Positions 5,430-12,768 of a stretch of 16,285 nt of DNA are shown one piece after another; position 1 is the first letter of the stretch; every line of letters starts with the position of its first letter. Source of the DNA: Colwellia_A sp041890515 (lineage in GTDB: Bacteria; Pseudomonadota; Gammaproteobacteria; Enterobacterales; Alteromonadaceae); the NCBI GenBank assembly GCA_041890515.1, contig JASDWX010000080.1, positions 1 through 16,285 of the forward strand, written 5' to 3'. The notes beneath the pieces were generated by a model, which saw only the letters and a program-made list of their open reading frames with translations, did not search any database and was not told where the DNA came from. The position numbers were made by a program, and so were the translations under genes.

Positions 5430-7391
5430 TTGAGTGATATGGCGAAAAATCTTATTTTATGGTTGGTAATAGCGGTTGTATTAATGTCGGTATTCCAAGG
5501 ATTCACCCCAAGTTCTAGTACGGATCAACCCGTTAATTATACCTCGTTCATTAAAGATGTCCGTCAGGGACAAATTCGTGATGCTGTTGTTGGCAGAGAT
5601 GGCGTTATAAAAGGCACAAAGAGAAGCGGTGAAGCATTTATTACTGTTATCCCCGGTGGTTTTGATAGCGATTTAATTAATGACTTAGTTAAACAAGGCG
5701 TTAATGCTTCAGGAGAATTACCTGAAGAAACAAGCTTCCTAACTACAATTTTTATCTCTTGGTTTCCAATGATTTTGCTTATTGGCGTTTGGATATTCTT
5801 TATGCGTCAAATGCAAGGGGGGGGCGGTAAAGGAGCAATGTCTTTTGGGAAGTCGAAAGCTAAGTTATTAAGCGAAGACCAAATAAACACGACTTTTGCC
5901 GATGTCGCCGGTTGTGACGAAGCAAAAGAAGAAGTTTCAGAGCTTGTTGATTATTTAAAAGAGCCTACCAAATTTCAGAAACTCGGTGGTCGTATACCAT
6001 CTGGTGTTTTATTAGTTGGTCAACCAGGAACAGGTAAAACTTTACTTGCAAAAGCAATTGCTGGTGAAGCTAAAGTTCCATTCTTTACTATTTCAGGTTC
6101 TGACTTTGTCGAAATGTTTGTTGGTGTCGGTGCATCTCGTGTGCGTGATATGTTCGAGCAAGCAAAAAAATCAGCGCCATGTATTATTTTTATAGATGAG
6201 ATTGACGCAGTAGGTCGCCAACGTGGCGCAGGTATGGGTGGTGGTCACGATGAACGTGAACAAACATTAAACCAAATGCTCGTTGAGATGGATGGTTTCG
6301 AAGGTAACGAGGGGGTTATCGTTATTGCCGCAACTAACCGTCCTGATGTATTAGACCCTGCATTATTACGTCCTGGCCGTTTTGACCGTCAGGTTACTGT
6401 TGGTCTTCCTGATATTCGTGGTCGCGAACAAATTTTAAAAGTTCATATGCGTAAAGTTCCATTAGGTGAAGATGTTAAAGCATCGGTTATAGCTAGAGGT
6501 ACACCGGGTATGTCTGGTGCCGATTTAGCTAACCTAGTGAATGAAGCTGCATTATTCGCTGCACGTTCTGCCCGTCGGACGGTATCCATGGACGAATTTG
6601 AAAAAGCGAAAGACAAAATCTTAATGGGTGCTGAACGTCGTTCGATGGTAATGAGCGAAGCAGAAAAAGCAATGACAGCTTACCATGAAGCAGGACATGC
6701 CATAGTTGGTCGTTTAGTGCCAGATCATGACCCGGTTTATAAAGTCAGTATTATTCCAAGAGGCCGTGCTTTAGGTGTAACTATGTATTTACCGGAGCAA
6801 GATCGATTCAGCCACAGTAAACAACATTTAGAAAGTAATATATCATCGCTCTATGGTGGACGTATTGCCGAAGAAATGATTTACGGTTTTGAAAAAGTTT
6901 CGACGGGTGCTTCTAACGATATTGAGCGTGCTACACAGCTGGCCCGTAAAATGGTGACTCAGTGGGGCTTTTCACAAAAATTGGGTCCTATGTTATTTGC
7001 TGAAGAAGAAGGTGAAGTATTCCTAGGCCGTTCATCATCTAAATCGTTAAATATGTCTGATGATACCGCGCAAGCTATTGATATTGAAATAAAAGCATTT
7101 GTTGACCGTAATTATCAACGTGCAGAAAAAATATTAAACGAGAATCGTGACATTTTAGAGTCGATGAAAGAGGCCTTAATGCATTATGAAACAATCGATG
7201 CTAGACAAATTGATGACCTAATGGAACGTAGAGAGGTTCGTGCTCCAATGGCTGAGTGGGATAATCACTCAGATTCAACAAAACCTCCTAAAGCAGATAG
7301 CAACGCTTCTTCTGATAGTAAAGAAGATACGGTCGATAAAAAGGAAATAACGCCAGATTTAGATAAACCTAGCGATGTTCCAGCCGAGTAA
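5430..7391 (+). CDS. ftsH: ATP-dependent zinc metalloprotease FtsH
   Basis: FtsH is the membrane-anchored hexameric AAA+ protease that degrades LpxC, unassembled SecY and other short-lived or damaged membrane proteins. The 653-residue product has two membrane helices (about 5-24 and 105-125) around a periplasmic domain. The AAA module has Walker A GQPGTGKT (197-204), Walker B with Asp256-Glu257, and the second region of homology with arginine fingers Arg314 and Arg317. The zinc site is HEAGH (419-423) with a third ligand at Asp497. The acidic, low-complexity tail is typical. TTG at 5430 is preferred over ATG at 5439 because AAGAGGT lies 7 nt before the TTG; E. coli has the same TTG-AGT-GAY-ATG arrangement. 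Together with lapAB upstream, the window encodes most of the LpxC turnover circuit. Confidence 0.97.
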   Translation: MSDMAKNLILWLVIAVVLMSVFQGFTPSSSTDQPVNYTSFIKDVRQGQIRDAVVGRDGVIKGTKRSGEAFITVIPGGFDSDLINDLVKQGVNASGELPEETSFLTTIFISWFPMILLIGVWIFFMRQMQGGGGKGAMSFGKSKAKLLSEDQINTTFADVAGCDEAKEEVSELVDYLKEPTKFQKLGGRIPSGVLLVGQPGTGKTLLAKAIAGEAKVPFFTISGSDFVEMFVGVGASRVRDMFEQAKKSAPCIIFIDEIDAVGRQRGAGMGGGHDEREQTLNQMLVEMDGFEGNEGVIVIAATNRPDVLDPALLRPGRFDRQVTVGLPDIRGREQILKVHMRKVPLGEDVKASVIARGTPGMSGADLANLVNEAALFAARSARRTVSMDEFEKAKDKILMGAERRSMVMSEAEKAMTAYHEAGHAIVGRLVPDHDPVYKVSIIPRGRALGVTMYLPEQDRFSHSKQHLESNISSLYGGRIAEEMIYGFEKVSTGASNDIERATQLARKMVTQWGFSQKLGPMLFAEEEGEVFLGRSSSKSLNMSDDTAQAIDIEIKAFVDRNYQRAEKILNENRDILESMKEALMHYETIDARQIDDLMERREVRAPMAEWDNHSDSTKPPKADSNASSDSKEDTVDKKEITPDLDKPSDVPAE

Positions 7392-7402
7392 TTACTCTTG
7401 AT

Positions 7403-7433
7403 TAAAGCCTCGTTCATCGGGGCTTTATTTTAT
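7403..7433 (+). terminator. Terminator after ftsH
   Basis: TAAAGCCTCG (7403-7412) pairs with CGGGGCTTTA (7418-7427) over 10 bp with one wobble and a 5-nt loop, followed by TTTTATA. It begins 11 nt past the ftsH stop. The tail is short, so read-through to folP is plausible. Confidence 0.75.
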
Positions 7434-7486
7434 AAAAGTTAATTTAAATTTTTCTTTTAAAGTTAATTTTTATAAAATAATTATAT

Positions 7487-8329
7487 GTGCAGTATAAGAA
7501 AAATAACGAGNNNNNNNNNNCCCTAAACATAGAAATGCCTCAAGTAATGGGCATTCTAAATGTTACCCCCGATTCCTTTTCTGATGGTGGAAAATTCTCT
7601 CGAATTGATGTCGCATTAGATCAAGTTGAAAAAATGATTTTCGCTGGTGCGAGTATTATTGACATCGGCGGAGAGTCTACAAGACCTGGTGCCCAAGACG
7701 TGTCCGAAAAAGATGAATTAGAACGCGTTATTCCTGTATTAAAAGCGATTAAAAAACGATTTGATATCATAGTGTCAATTGATACAAGTAAAGCTGTAGT
7801 CATGTCTGAAGCGATTACTCATGGTGCAGGAATTATTAATGATGTCAGAGCGTTACAAAATAATGATTGTTTACATGTGTTAGCTCAAGATCAAAGTGTA
7901 GCTATTTGTTTGATGCACATGAAAGGTTTACCCAGAACGATGCAACATGAGCCATATTATGAAAATTTAATTAGCGATATTTGTGGTTTTTTTGAAGCAC
8001 GTATATTGACTTGCAAACAAGCGGGTATTAACAGGTCAAGACTAATTTTAGATCCAGGTTTTGGTTTTGGAAAATCGTTAGAACAAAATTACTGTTTATT
8101 AGCCAATATCTCGAAATTTCATTCATTAAACCTTCCTTTGTTGGCAGGATTATCGAGAAAGTCGATGATTGGTAATCTTCTCAATAGAGAGGTTACTGAT
8201 CGCTTAGCGGGTAGTTTAGCTACAGCTATGATTGCTGCCCAACAGGGTGCAAAAATTATTCGTGTTCACGACGTTAAAGAAACCGTGGATACATTAAAAA
8301 TACTACAAGCAACGATTGTAAATAAATAA
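7487..8329 (+). CDS. folP: Dihydropteroate synthase (5' end crosses a 10-N gap)
   Basis: FolP condenses p-aminobenzoate with dihydropterin pyrophosphate to give dihydropteroate in folate synthesis; it is the sulfonamide target. The barrel motifs are all present: GILNVTPDSFSDGG, GGESTRPG, the DTSK strand, LMHMKG, DPGFGFGK, SRKSMIGNLL and the late RVHDV. Length is about 280 residues, normal for the family. The start is uncertain. The frame opens with GTG at 7487, has eight codons, then ten undetermined bases (7511-7520) before LNIEMPQVMG. No convincing Shine-Dalgarno precedes 7487, and an overlapping ATG at 7485 is in another frame. If the gap is not exactly 10 bases, the true N-terminus differs. 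It lies between ftsH and glmM, the usual order. Confidence 0.93.
   Translation: MQYKKNNEXXXXLNIEMPQVMGILNVTPDSFSDGGKFSRIDVALDQVEKMIFAGASIIDIGGESTRPGAQDVSEKDELERVIPVLKAIKKRFDIIVSIDTSKAVVMSEAITHGAGIINDVRALQNNDCLHVLAQDQSVAICLMHMKGLPRTMQHEPYYENLISDICGFFEARILTCKQAGINRSRLILDPGFGFGKSLEQNYCLLANISKFHSLNLPLLAGLSRKSMIGNLLNREVTDRLAGSLATAMIAAQQGAKIIRVHDVKETVDTLKILQATIVNK
7511..7520. other. Assembly gap (10 N)
   Basis: Ten undetermined bases lie in the 5' end of folP. The window was therefore probably assembled from draft or scaffolded data, and the true gap length may not be 10. The flanks are AT-rich and the sequence beyond reads straight into conserved dihydropteroate synthase. Confidence 0.95.
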
Positions 8330-8374
8330 TTATCAATTACATTAAAAAATATAAATATATAAAGGACAAATAAA

Positions 8375-9712
8375 ATGTCAGAAAGAAGGTATTTTGGAAC
8401 TGATGGTATACGAGGCCTTGTAGGGCAATATCCTATTACTGCAGGGTTCTTCATGAAGTTAGGCTACGCTGCTGGTCGAGTACTAGCTGCACAAGGCACG
8501 AAAAAAGTACTTATTGGTAAAGATACTCGTATTTCTGGCTATATGCTTGAATCAGCTTTAGAAGCTGGTTTTTCTGCTGCGGGTATTGATATAGGGTTAT
8601 TAGGACCCATGCCAACTCCTGGTATTGCTTATCTCACCAAAACTTTTCGTGCAGAAGCCGGTATAGTTATCAGTGCTTCGCATAACCCATTTTATGATAA
8701 CGGTATAAAGTTCTTCTCACAAAATGGTGAAAAATTACCTGATACTGTTGAGCTTGCTATTGAAGCTGAGCTAGATAAAGAAATGGGTTGTGTTGAGTCT
8801 GCCAAATTAGGTAAAGCAACACGTATTGATGATGCTGCAGGTCGCTATATTGAATTTTGTAAAAGTAACTTTCCAAGTCAATATTCATTAAATGGTTTCA
8901 AAATTGTAGTTGATTGTGCTCATGGAGCAACATATCACATCGCACCGAATGTATTTCGTGAATTAGGCGCTGAAGTTATTGAAATAGGCACGTCGCCTAA
9001 TGGTACCAATATAAATGACGAATGTGGTGCAACATCAATGGATGCTATTAGTAAGGCTGTTGTTGAACACAAAGCTGACTTAGGTATCGCGCTTGATGGT
9101 GATGGAGACCGTTTGATGATGGTAGACCACACCGGATATATTCTTGACGGTGATGAATGTGTCTATGTAATCGCTGCAAACGATTTACAAAGTGGTACTA
9201 TGCGAGGAGGTGTTGTCGGAACACTTATGAGTAATATGGGGCTTGAAATAGCACTAGCAGACATGGGTATTCCTTTTGCTAGAAGTAAGGTTGGCGACCG
9301 TTATGTTATGGAAATGCTGAATAGTAATGGCTGGCAACTTGGAGCGGAAAACTCCGGGCACGTTATTAACTTAAAACATACATCTACGGGCGATGGTATT
9401 ATTGCGGCTTTAAATGTATTAACCGCTATTTGTAGTGGTGATAAGTCGTTGCATGAACTCCGTCAAGGCATGACAAAATTACCGCAGGTCTTAGTAAACG
9501 TTAGATTTTCAGGCAATAATGACCCTTTGTCAGCTCAAAATGTAGCCGCTGCTGTTCATACCGTTAATGAAAAACTATCAGGACGTGGCAGAGTGTTATT
9601 ACGTAAATCGGGTACAGAGCCTTTGATCCGTGTCATGGTTGAAGGACCTGAACTGACAGAAGTTACCGAGTTAGCCAATGTAATAGCAGATGCAGTAAAA
9701 GCTGCTTGCTAA
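8375..9712 (+). CDS. glmM: Phosphoglucosamine mutase
   Basis: GlmM interconverts glucosamine-6-phosphate and glucosamine-1-phosphate, feeding UDP-GlcNAc synthesis for peptidoglycan and lipopolysaccharide. The 445-residue product (E. coli, 445) begins with RRYFGTDGIRG. It carries the phosphoserine loop ISASHNP with Ser102, the magnesium loop DGDGDR with Asp241, Asp243 and Asp245, the sugar loop ENSGH, and the C-terminal phosphate site RKSGTEPLIRVMVEG. All match the E. coli positions. ATG at 8375 has AAAGGA 8-13 nt upstream. It follows folP by 45 bp with no terminator, so the pair is probably co-transcribed, as in relatives. Confidence 0.97.
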   Translation: MSERRYFGTDGIRGLVGQYPITAGFFMKLGYAAGRVLAAQGTKKVLIGKDTRISGYMLESALEAGFSAAGIDIGLLGPMPTPGIAYLTKTFRAEAGIVISASHNPFYDNGIKFFSQNGEKLPDTVELAIEAELDKEMGCVESAKLGKATRIDDAAGRYIEFCKSNFPSQYSLNGFKIVVDCAHGATYHIAPNVFRELGAEVIEIGTSPNGTNINDECGATSMDAISKAVVEHKADLGIALDGDGDRLMMVDHTGYILDGDECVYVIAANDLQSGTMRGGVVGTLMSNMGLEIALADMGIPFARSKVGDRYVMEMLNSNGWQLGAENSGHVINLKHTSTGDGIIAALNVLTAICSGDKSLHELRQGMTKLPQVLVNVRFSGNNDPLSAQNVAAAVHTVNEKLSGRGRVLLRKSGTEPLIRVMVEGPELTEVTELANVIADAVKAAC

Positions 9713-9749
9713 GCAAAATATCAGTAAGACGGTTGAATAATAAGCAAAT

Positions 9750-9785
9750 GAACAAGATATTAAGGTAAACACTTGTATCTTGTTC
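9750..9785 (+). promoter_or_regulatory. Stem-loop between glmM and tpiA
   Basis: GAACAAGATA (9750-9759) pairs perfectly with TATCTTGTTC (9776-9785). After a one-base bulge, TAAG and CTTG extend the helix to about 14 bp around a 7-nt loop. No T-run follows, so it is not an ordinary terminator. It may be an mRNA processing or stability element between glmM and tpiA. Confidence 0.5.
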
Positions 9786-9827
9786 GCAGGTTAGTTAATA
9801 TCTCGCCGCTTTAATTAGGAAAGATAA

Positions 9828-10598
9828 ATGAAAAGACAAGCAATAGTAGCAGCAAACTGGAAAATGAATGGCAGTTTGTCGCTTATAAAAGAAATGATTT
9901 CAGGATTAAATAGTGTCAAACTAGCTGAAAATGTTGACGTTGTTGTTTGTCCTGCTTCTCCTTATTTATCGGCATTTTCAATCTGTGCTGAAAACGAACA
10001 TTTGCAACCTCATATTCATTTGGGTGCACAAAATGTAAGTGAACATAAAAGCGGGGCATATACTGGTGAGATATCAACAGATATGCTCAATGAAGTTTCT
10101 GTAAACTATGTTATTGTAGGGCATTCTGAACGTAGAAGCCTTTACAAAGAAACAAGTACGCAAGTTGCTCATAAAGTTAAATCTGTGCTTAACGCAGGTT
10201 TAACACCTATTTTGTGTATCGGTGAAAGTGAGGAAGAAAGAACAGCTGAACAAACTGATATAATATTAGCTTCGCAATTGCAGCCAGTAATTGATTTGAT
10301 AGGTATAGAAAAATTTAATGATGTTGTTATAGCTTATGAGCCTGTTTGGGCCATTGGCACCGGAAAAACAGCATCACCAGAAATGGCACAAGCTACACAC
10401 TTATTTATTCGACAATTTTTAGCAAATGCTGATAAAATTATCGCGAATAAAGTGTCATTATTATACGGTGGCAGCGTAAATGCTGCTAACTGTGAAGAAT
10501 TATTTGCACAAGCTGATATTGACGGTGGTCTTATCGGTGGTGCTAGTTTAAAAGTCGACGAATTTAAAATAATTTGCTCGTCAGCCAAAGGATCTTAA
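9828..10598 (+). CDS. tpiA: Triosephosphate isomerase
   Basis: TpiA interconverts dihydroxyacetone phosphate and glyceraldehyde-3-phosphate in glycolysis and gluconeogenesis. The 256-residue product has the substrate-binding ANWKMNGS with Lys12, catalytic His99 in VIVGHSERR, catalytic Glu171 in AYEPVWAIGTGK (which also begins the flexible loop), and the phosphate-binding YGGSVNAAN and GGLIGGASL. Length is typical. ATG at 9828 follows TTAGGAAAG. Its place between glmM and secG differs from E. coli but is common in Shewanella, Pseudomonas and other marine gammaproteobacteria. secG follows after one base, so the two are translationally linked. Confidence 0.97.
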   Translation: MKRQAIVAANWKMNGSLSLIKEMISGLNSVKLAENVDVVVCPASPYLSAFSICAENEHLQPHIHLGAQNVSEHKSGAYTGEISTDMLNEVSVNYVIVGHSERRSLYKETSTQVAHKVKSVLNAGLTPILCIGESEEERTAEQTDIILASQLQPVIDLIGIEKFNDVVIAYEPVWAIGTGKTASPEMAQATHLFIRQFLANADKIIANKVSLLYGGSVNAANCEELFAQADIDGGLIGGASLKVDEFKIICSSAKGS

Positions 10599-10599
10599 A

Positions 10600-10995
10600 A
10601 TGTTGTATCAATCGTTAATTATCGCTTATTTATTAGTTTCAATTAGTTTAATTGGTTTAGTCTTAATCCAACAGGGTAAAGGCGCAGATATGGGGGCATC
10701 TTTTGGTGCTGGTTCATCAGCAACAATATTCGGTTCAAGTGGTTCAGGTAACTTTTTAACAAAAGCGACTACATGGTTAGCGATTGCTTTCTTTGTTATC
10801 AGTTTAGTGTTAGGTAACTTAACAGCGAATAGAATTAAGTCGACTGATGAATGGAACGACTTAAATACTCCAGTTGAACAAACTATTCCAGGAGATTCTT
10901 CAATACCTACTGAAAGTATTGAGCCAATATCGATAGAAAATAATGATGTACCTGCTGCTACTGAAAAAGATAGCGACAGCGATATACCAAAATAG
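10600..10995 (+). CDS. secG: Protein translocase subunit SecG
   Basis: SecG is the small non-essential subunit of the SecYEG channel that assists SecA-driven export. The 131-residue product has two membrane helices (about 4-22 and 53-74) joined by the conserved cytoplasmic loop LIQQGKGADMGASFGAGSS and the GSSGSGNFLTK segment. A long acidic, Ser/Pro/Glu-rich tail follows, as in related marine species. ATG at 10600 comes one base after the tpiA stop, with its ribosome site (AAAGGA) inside the end of tpiA. It is the last core protein gene before tRNA-Leu, exactly as in E. coli. A hairpin without a T-tract follows (11003-11028). Confidence 0.95.
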   Translation: MLYQSLIIAYLLVSISLIGLVLIQQGKGADMGASFGAGSSATIFGSSGSGNFLTKATTWLAIAFFVISLVLGNLTANRIKSTDEWNDLNTPVEQTIPGDSSIPTESIEPISIENNDVPAATEKDSDSDIPK

Positions 10996-11002
10996 TTTTG
11001 TA

Positions 11003-11028
11003 AATATGGCAGAATTACATGCCATATT
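11003..11028 (+). promoter_or_regulatory. Hairpin after secG
   Basis: AATATGGCA (11003-11011) and TGCCATATT (11020-11028) form a perfect 9-bp stem with an 8-nt loop. No T-run follows. It is either a weak or Rho-assisted end for secG or an RNA processing site before the tRNA. Confidence 0.45.
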
Positions 11029-11103
11029 GAGGGGTAATAGCCTCTAAAAATCAAATTAGCTAATTAACCTCATTATTAGCGAAATAACTTATAAAAAAGA
11101 TAG

Positions 11104-11109
11104 TATAAC
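11104..11109 (+). promoter_or_regulatory. Possible -10 of the tRNA transcription unit
   Basis: TATAAC at 11104-11109 lies 11 bp before the tRNA-Leu relic and would start RNA near 11116, a normal leader distance for a tRNA gene. No clear -35 is visible. It may be the original promoter that still serves the intact tRNA downstream. Confidence 0.3.
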
Positions 11110-11120
11110 TTTAGTATTGC

Positions 11121-11180
11121 GCGGTTGTGGCGGAATTGGCAAATAAAGCGCTAAAAATGTCCAATGAGCTAGTGAGTGAG
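11121..11180 (+). pseudogene. Truncated tRNA-Leu relic (5' half)
   Basis: GCGGTTGTGGCGGAATTGG at 11121-11139 looks like the acceptor 5' strand, positions 8-9 and D-arm of a class II leucine tRNA; its GTGGCGGAATTGG core matches E. coli tRNA-Leu(CAG) as remembered. The next bases keep GCGCTA and CTAGTG, as in an anticodon stem, but the loop is expanded and no variable arm, T-arm or 3' acceptor can be found. It is followed by four AGTG repeats. It is probably a decayed tandem copy or the leftover of recombination at the tRNA site. Confidence 0.6.
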
Positions 11181-11182
11181 TG

Positions 11183-11205
11183 AGTGGTTTTTACTTTAAA
11201 CCACT
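11183..11205 (+). repeat. Inverted repeat between the tRNA relic and tRNA-Leu
   Basis: AGTGGTTT (11183-11190) pairs with AAACCACT (11198-11205) around TTACTTT. There is no T-tract after it. It directly abuts the end of the tRNA relic and the AGTG repeats. Confidence 0.5.
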
Positions 11206-11265
11206 TATAACAACGAGTTACCTGTTTAGTTAGTTTAGCTTATGTGGTAAATTAGTTGTACAAAA

Positions 11266-11300
11266 TTGAGTGTTCAAAAATCCTCTGTGTGAACATTCAA
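11266..11300 (+). repeat. Inverted repeat upstream of tRNA-Leu
   Basis: TTGAGTGTTCA (11266-11276) and TGAACATTCAA (11290-11300) form an 11-bp stem with one wobble and a 13-nt loop, ending 49 nt before the tRNA. It may guide processing of the tRNA precursor; its function is unknown. Confidence 0.45.
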
Positions 11301-11349
11301 TGCTAAGAAAAAAAATGGTCAAATCTATTGTTCATTTTTTGTCTAAAAT

Positions 11350-11435
11350 GCGGAAGTGGTGGAACGGTAGACACGCCAGCTTGAGGGGCTGGTAGGCGAA
11401 AGCCTGTGGGGGTTCGAATCCCCCTTTCCGCACCA
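11350..11435 (+). tRNA. leuU: tRNA-Leu (anticodon GAG)
   Basis: This is a complete class II tRNA of 86 bases including an encoded CCA. The acceptor GCGGAAG (11350-11356) pairs with TTTCCGC (one G-U). The anticodon stem CCAGC/GCTGG closes the loop TTGAGGG, so the anticodon is GAG (11383-11385), reading CUC and CUU leucine codons. A long variable arm is present, and the T-arm is GGGGG-TTCGAAT-CCCCC. In E. coli the equivalent gene leuU also follows secG and precedes the rimP-nusA-infB operon. Here that operon is not found downstream; foreign-looking DNA begins directly after CCA. The 3' end of a tRNA gene is a favoured integrase target, so this gene is the probable attachment site of the island. 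Confidence 0.96.
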
Positions 11436-11573
11436 TTAGACAACATCAAAAGGCAACCTTGCCACTCGAACTTACATATAGCCCTTAAGCTCCGCTGTAG
11501 AATAAATCAACTCTAATTATTATTTAAACGCAATTTCTGTACTCAATCCCGACAATCGTGATCGCTCCCACGA
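11436..11573. other. Junction between tRNA-Leu and the island; no intact gene
   Basis: This stretch contains no intact reading frame. A weak GGCAACCTTGCC inverted motif lies about 18 nt past the tRNA, but without T residues. On the minus strand the frame of the neighbouring pseudogene could continue past its TAG (11574-11576) for 17 codons to a TAA at 11520-11522, so part of this stretch may be the eroded end of that gene. No integrase fragment or duplicated tRNA end was seen. Confidence 0.5.
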
Positions 11574-11945
11574 CTAGTGAACCTTATCGTCATTATGGGT
11601 GACACCAAAAAAAGCAGCTCCCTCTTCCTCCGCCATAACTACACTCGGTCGATTAAGGCGTAGAATGATGTCAAGTGTCACCGCGCTTAAGTCCCCATTT
11701 TTATTAACAACACCATAGCAACTGAGGAGCCAGCCATACACTAGCGCGTAAGGATCTTCTTTGAGTAACTCATAGCGAAAGCATGACCCAGTCCGACCTG
11801 ACTATCTAAGCGAAAACCATCTTTAAGCACTAGTCGTAGCTCAGCTAAGAGATCGACTTCATGATCGACGGGGGGCTTTGATGCAAATGATCTCCACTAT
11901 AGAACTGGCCACTACCAGATCATAAGGACTTTTCTTGTCATTCAT
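11574..11945 (-). pseudogene. Broken gene of unknown function (two frameshifts)
   Basis: The gene starts at ATG 11945 (MNDKKSPYDLVVASSIVEII), overlapping the stop of the upstream frame by ATGA. After about 23 codons the frame fails near a run of six G on the plus strand (11870-11875). Protein-like sequence resumes in another frame as DHEVDLLAELRLVLKDGFRL, then shifts again near 11775-11795 and continues as RYELLKEDPYALVYGWLLS to VTHNDDKVH and a TAG at 11574-11576. Restored, it would be about 122 residues or slightly longer, probably soluble. I do not recognise the family. Its GC content is clearly above that of the core genes. The homopolymer break could be a sequencing error, but the second break and the damaged neighbour argue for real decay. 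Confidence 0.6.
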
Positions 11946-12454
11946 GACACACCATCGTCGCTGATGGTGATCCCACTCAGCAAGATCACTCCACCCTCGA
12001 TGGAGAGTGCTAAATGATGGTAAGGGGGAATGGTAAAGCCTGGCCACTTGGCATTCAACAATGCCATGAGATCGACGTTGTGCTCTGTATTTATTTCGCG
12101 TAGTTGTTCAGGTAACTCGGACAAAATCAACACAGCGCTGCGGTTCTCGTCTTCATCGCAGAGCAATACGCTGAAATTTGGGTTGATCCACGTTAACTGA
12201 TACGACATCAAAATGTGATCAACCTTATCGTTATCTGCCATGGCTTCTGTCAAGGCTATCTCAGCGCAATGGCCGGAGACGCGTGAGGCATCTTAACGTA
12301 AAAACCAATTGTATCGTTCAACGACTTCGTACTCGTTGGGCTCACAGCCGTTGTTGCTTGTACTGACAACAAGACCATGATCGGAACGCAACTGCTGCGC
12401 GTACGTTTTAATATTTGGGTTATGCATGCAAGTATCGATGATCCGTACTGTCAT
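11942..12454 (-). pseudogene. Broken gene of unknown function (in-frame TAA)
   Basis: One minus-strand frame runs from ATG 12454, preceded by AGAGGGG at 6-nt spacing, to TGA at 11942-11944, for 171 codons. It is split by a single TAA at 12293-12295. Before it lie 53 residues (MTVRIIDTCMHNPNIKTYAQ through VERYNWFLR); after it come DASRVSGHCAEIALTEAMAD and about 100 more residues ending ITISDDGVS. The two halves are in the same frame with no gap, so this looks like one protein of about 170 residues hit by one nonsense change. The second half could also start at TTG 12253 or ATG 12241 as a separate gene, but neither has a convincing ribosome site. No known motif was recognised. It overlaps the next broken gene by 4 nt, so both came from one operon. 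Confidence 0.65.
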
Positions 12455-12651
12455 AATATTCCCCTCTTTGTTACTGGAGAGATAAATATAGTCAATAAAT
12501 GCTCAAAAAGCACTAAGTTTTTATACAGTTGTACGTTATGTGAACGTTGATTTAATTGGGTTATTACAATCAAAATTATTACTTGCGCAAGATGCATAAT
12601 TACCAAAATATTTGAGTGGCCCATTTCTTATCGGCTTGCGCCAATAGGACG

Positions 12652-12674
12652 TCTTTTTCTTTTATTGAAAAAGA
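12652..12674. repeat. Inverted repeat TCTTTTTC/GAAAAAGA
   Basis: TCTTTTTC (12652-12659) and GAAAAAGA (12667-12674) form a perfect 8-bp AT-rich stem around a 7-nt T-rich loop. It is too AT-rich to be a good terminator. It lies about 80 bp before the operator-like palindrome. Confidence 0.4.
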
Positions 12675-12753
12675 TAAATATCAGTTGAAGTCATCGGCTG
12701 ATCTCAATGTCATTTATTTTACAAAGTCATCATAGAGAGCTATTGAGTGCAAT

Positions 12754-12768
12754 TGTGACAGTGTCACA
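12754..12768. promoter_or_regulatory. Operator-like palindrome TGTGACAGTGTCACA
   Basis: TGTGACA, one base, TGTCACA is a perfect 7-bp inverted repeat with a single central base, the form expected for a dimeric repressor site. A related TGTCACTGTGTCA lies at 12851-12863, about 97 bp on. Both are roughly 0.5 kb upstream of the HNH gene. No regulator gene is present between them and the operon, so the partner protein and target promoter are unknown. Confidence 0.4.

Noticed and set aside
10626..11054. 142-codon open frame antisense to secG
   Set aside because: It is the shadow of secG on the other strand; it has no ribosome site and lies over a clearly conserved gene.
11171..11186. Four AGTG repeats as a CRISPR or satellite
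   Set aside because: It is too short, with no spacers; it is a simple tetranucleotide repeat at the end of the tRNA relic.
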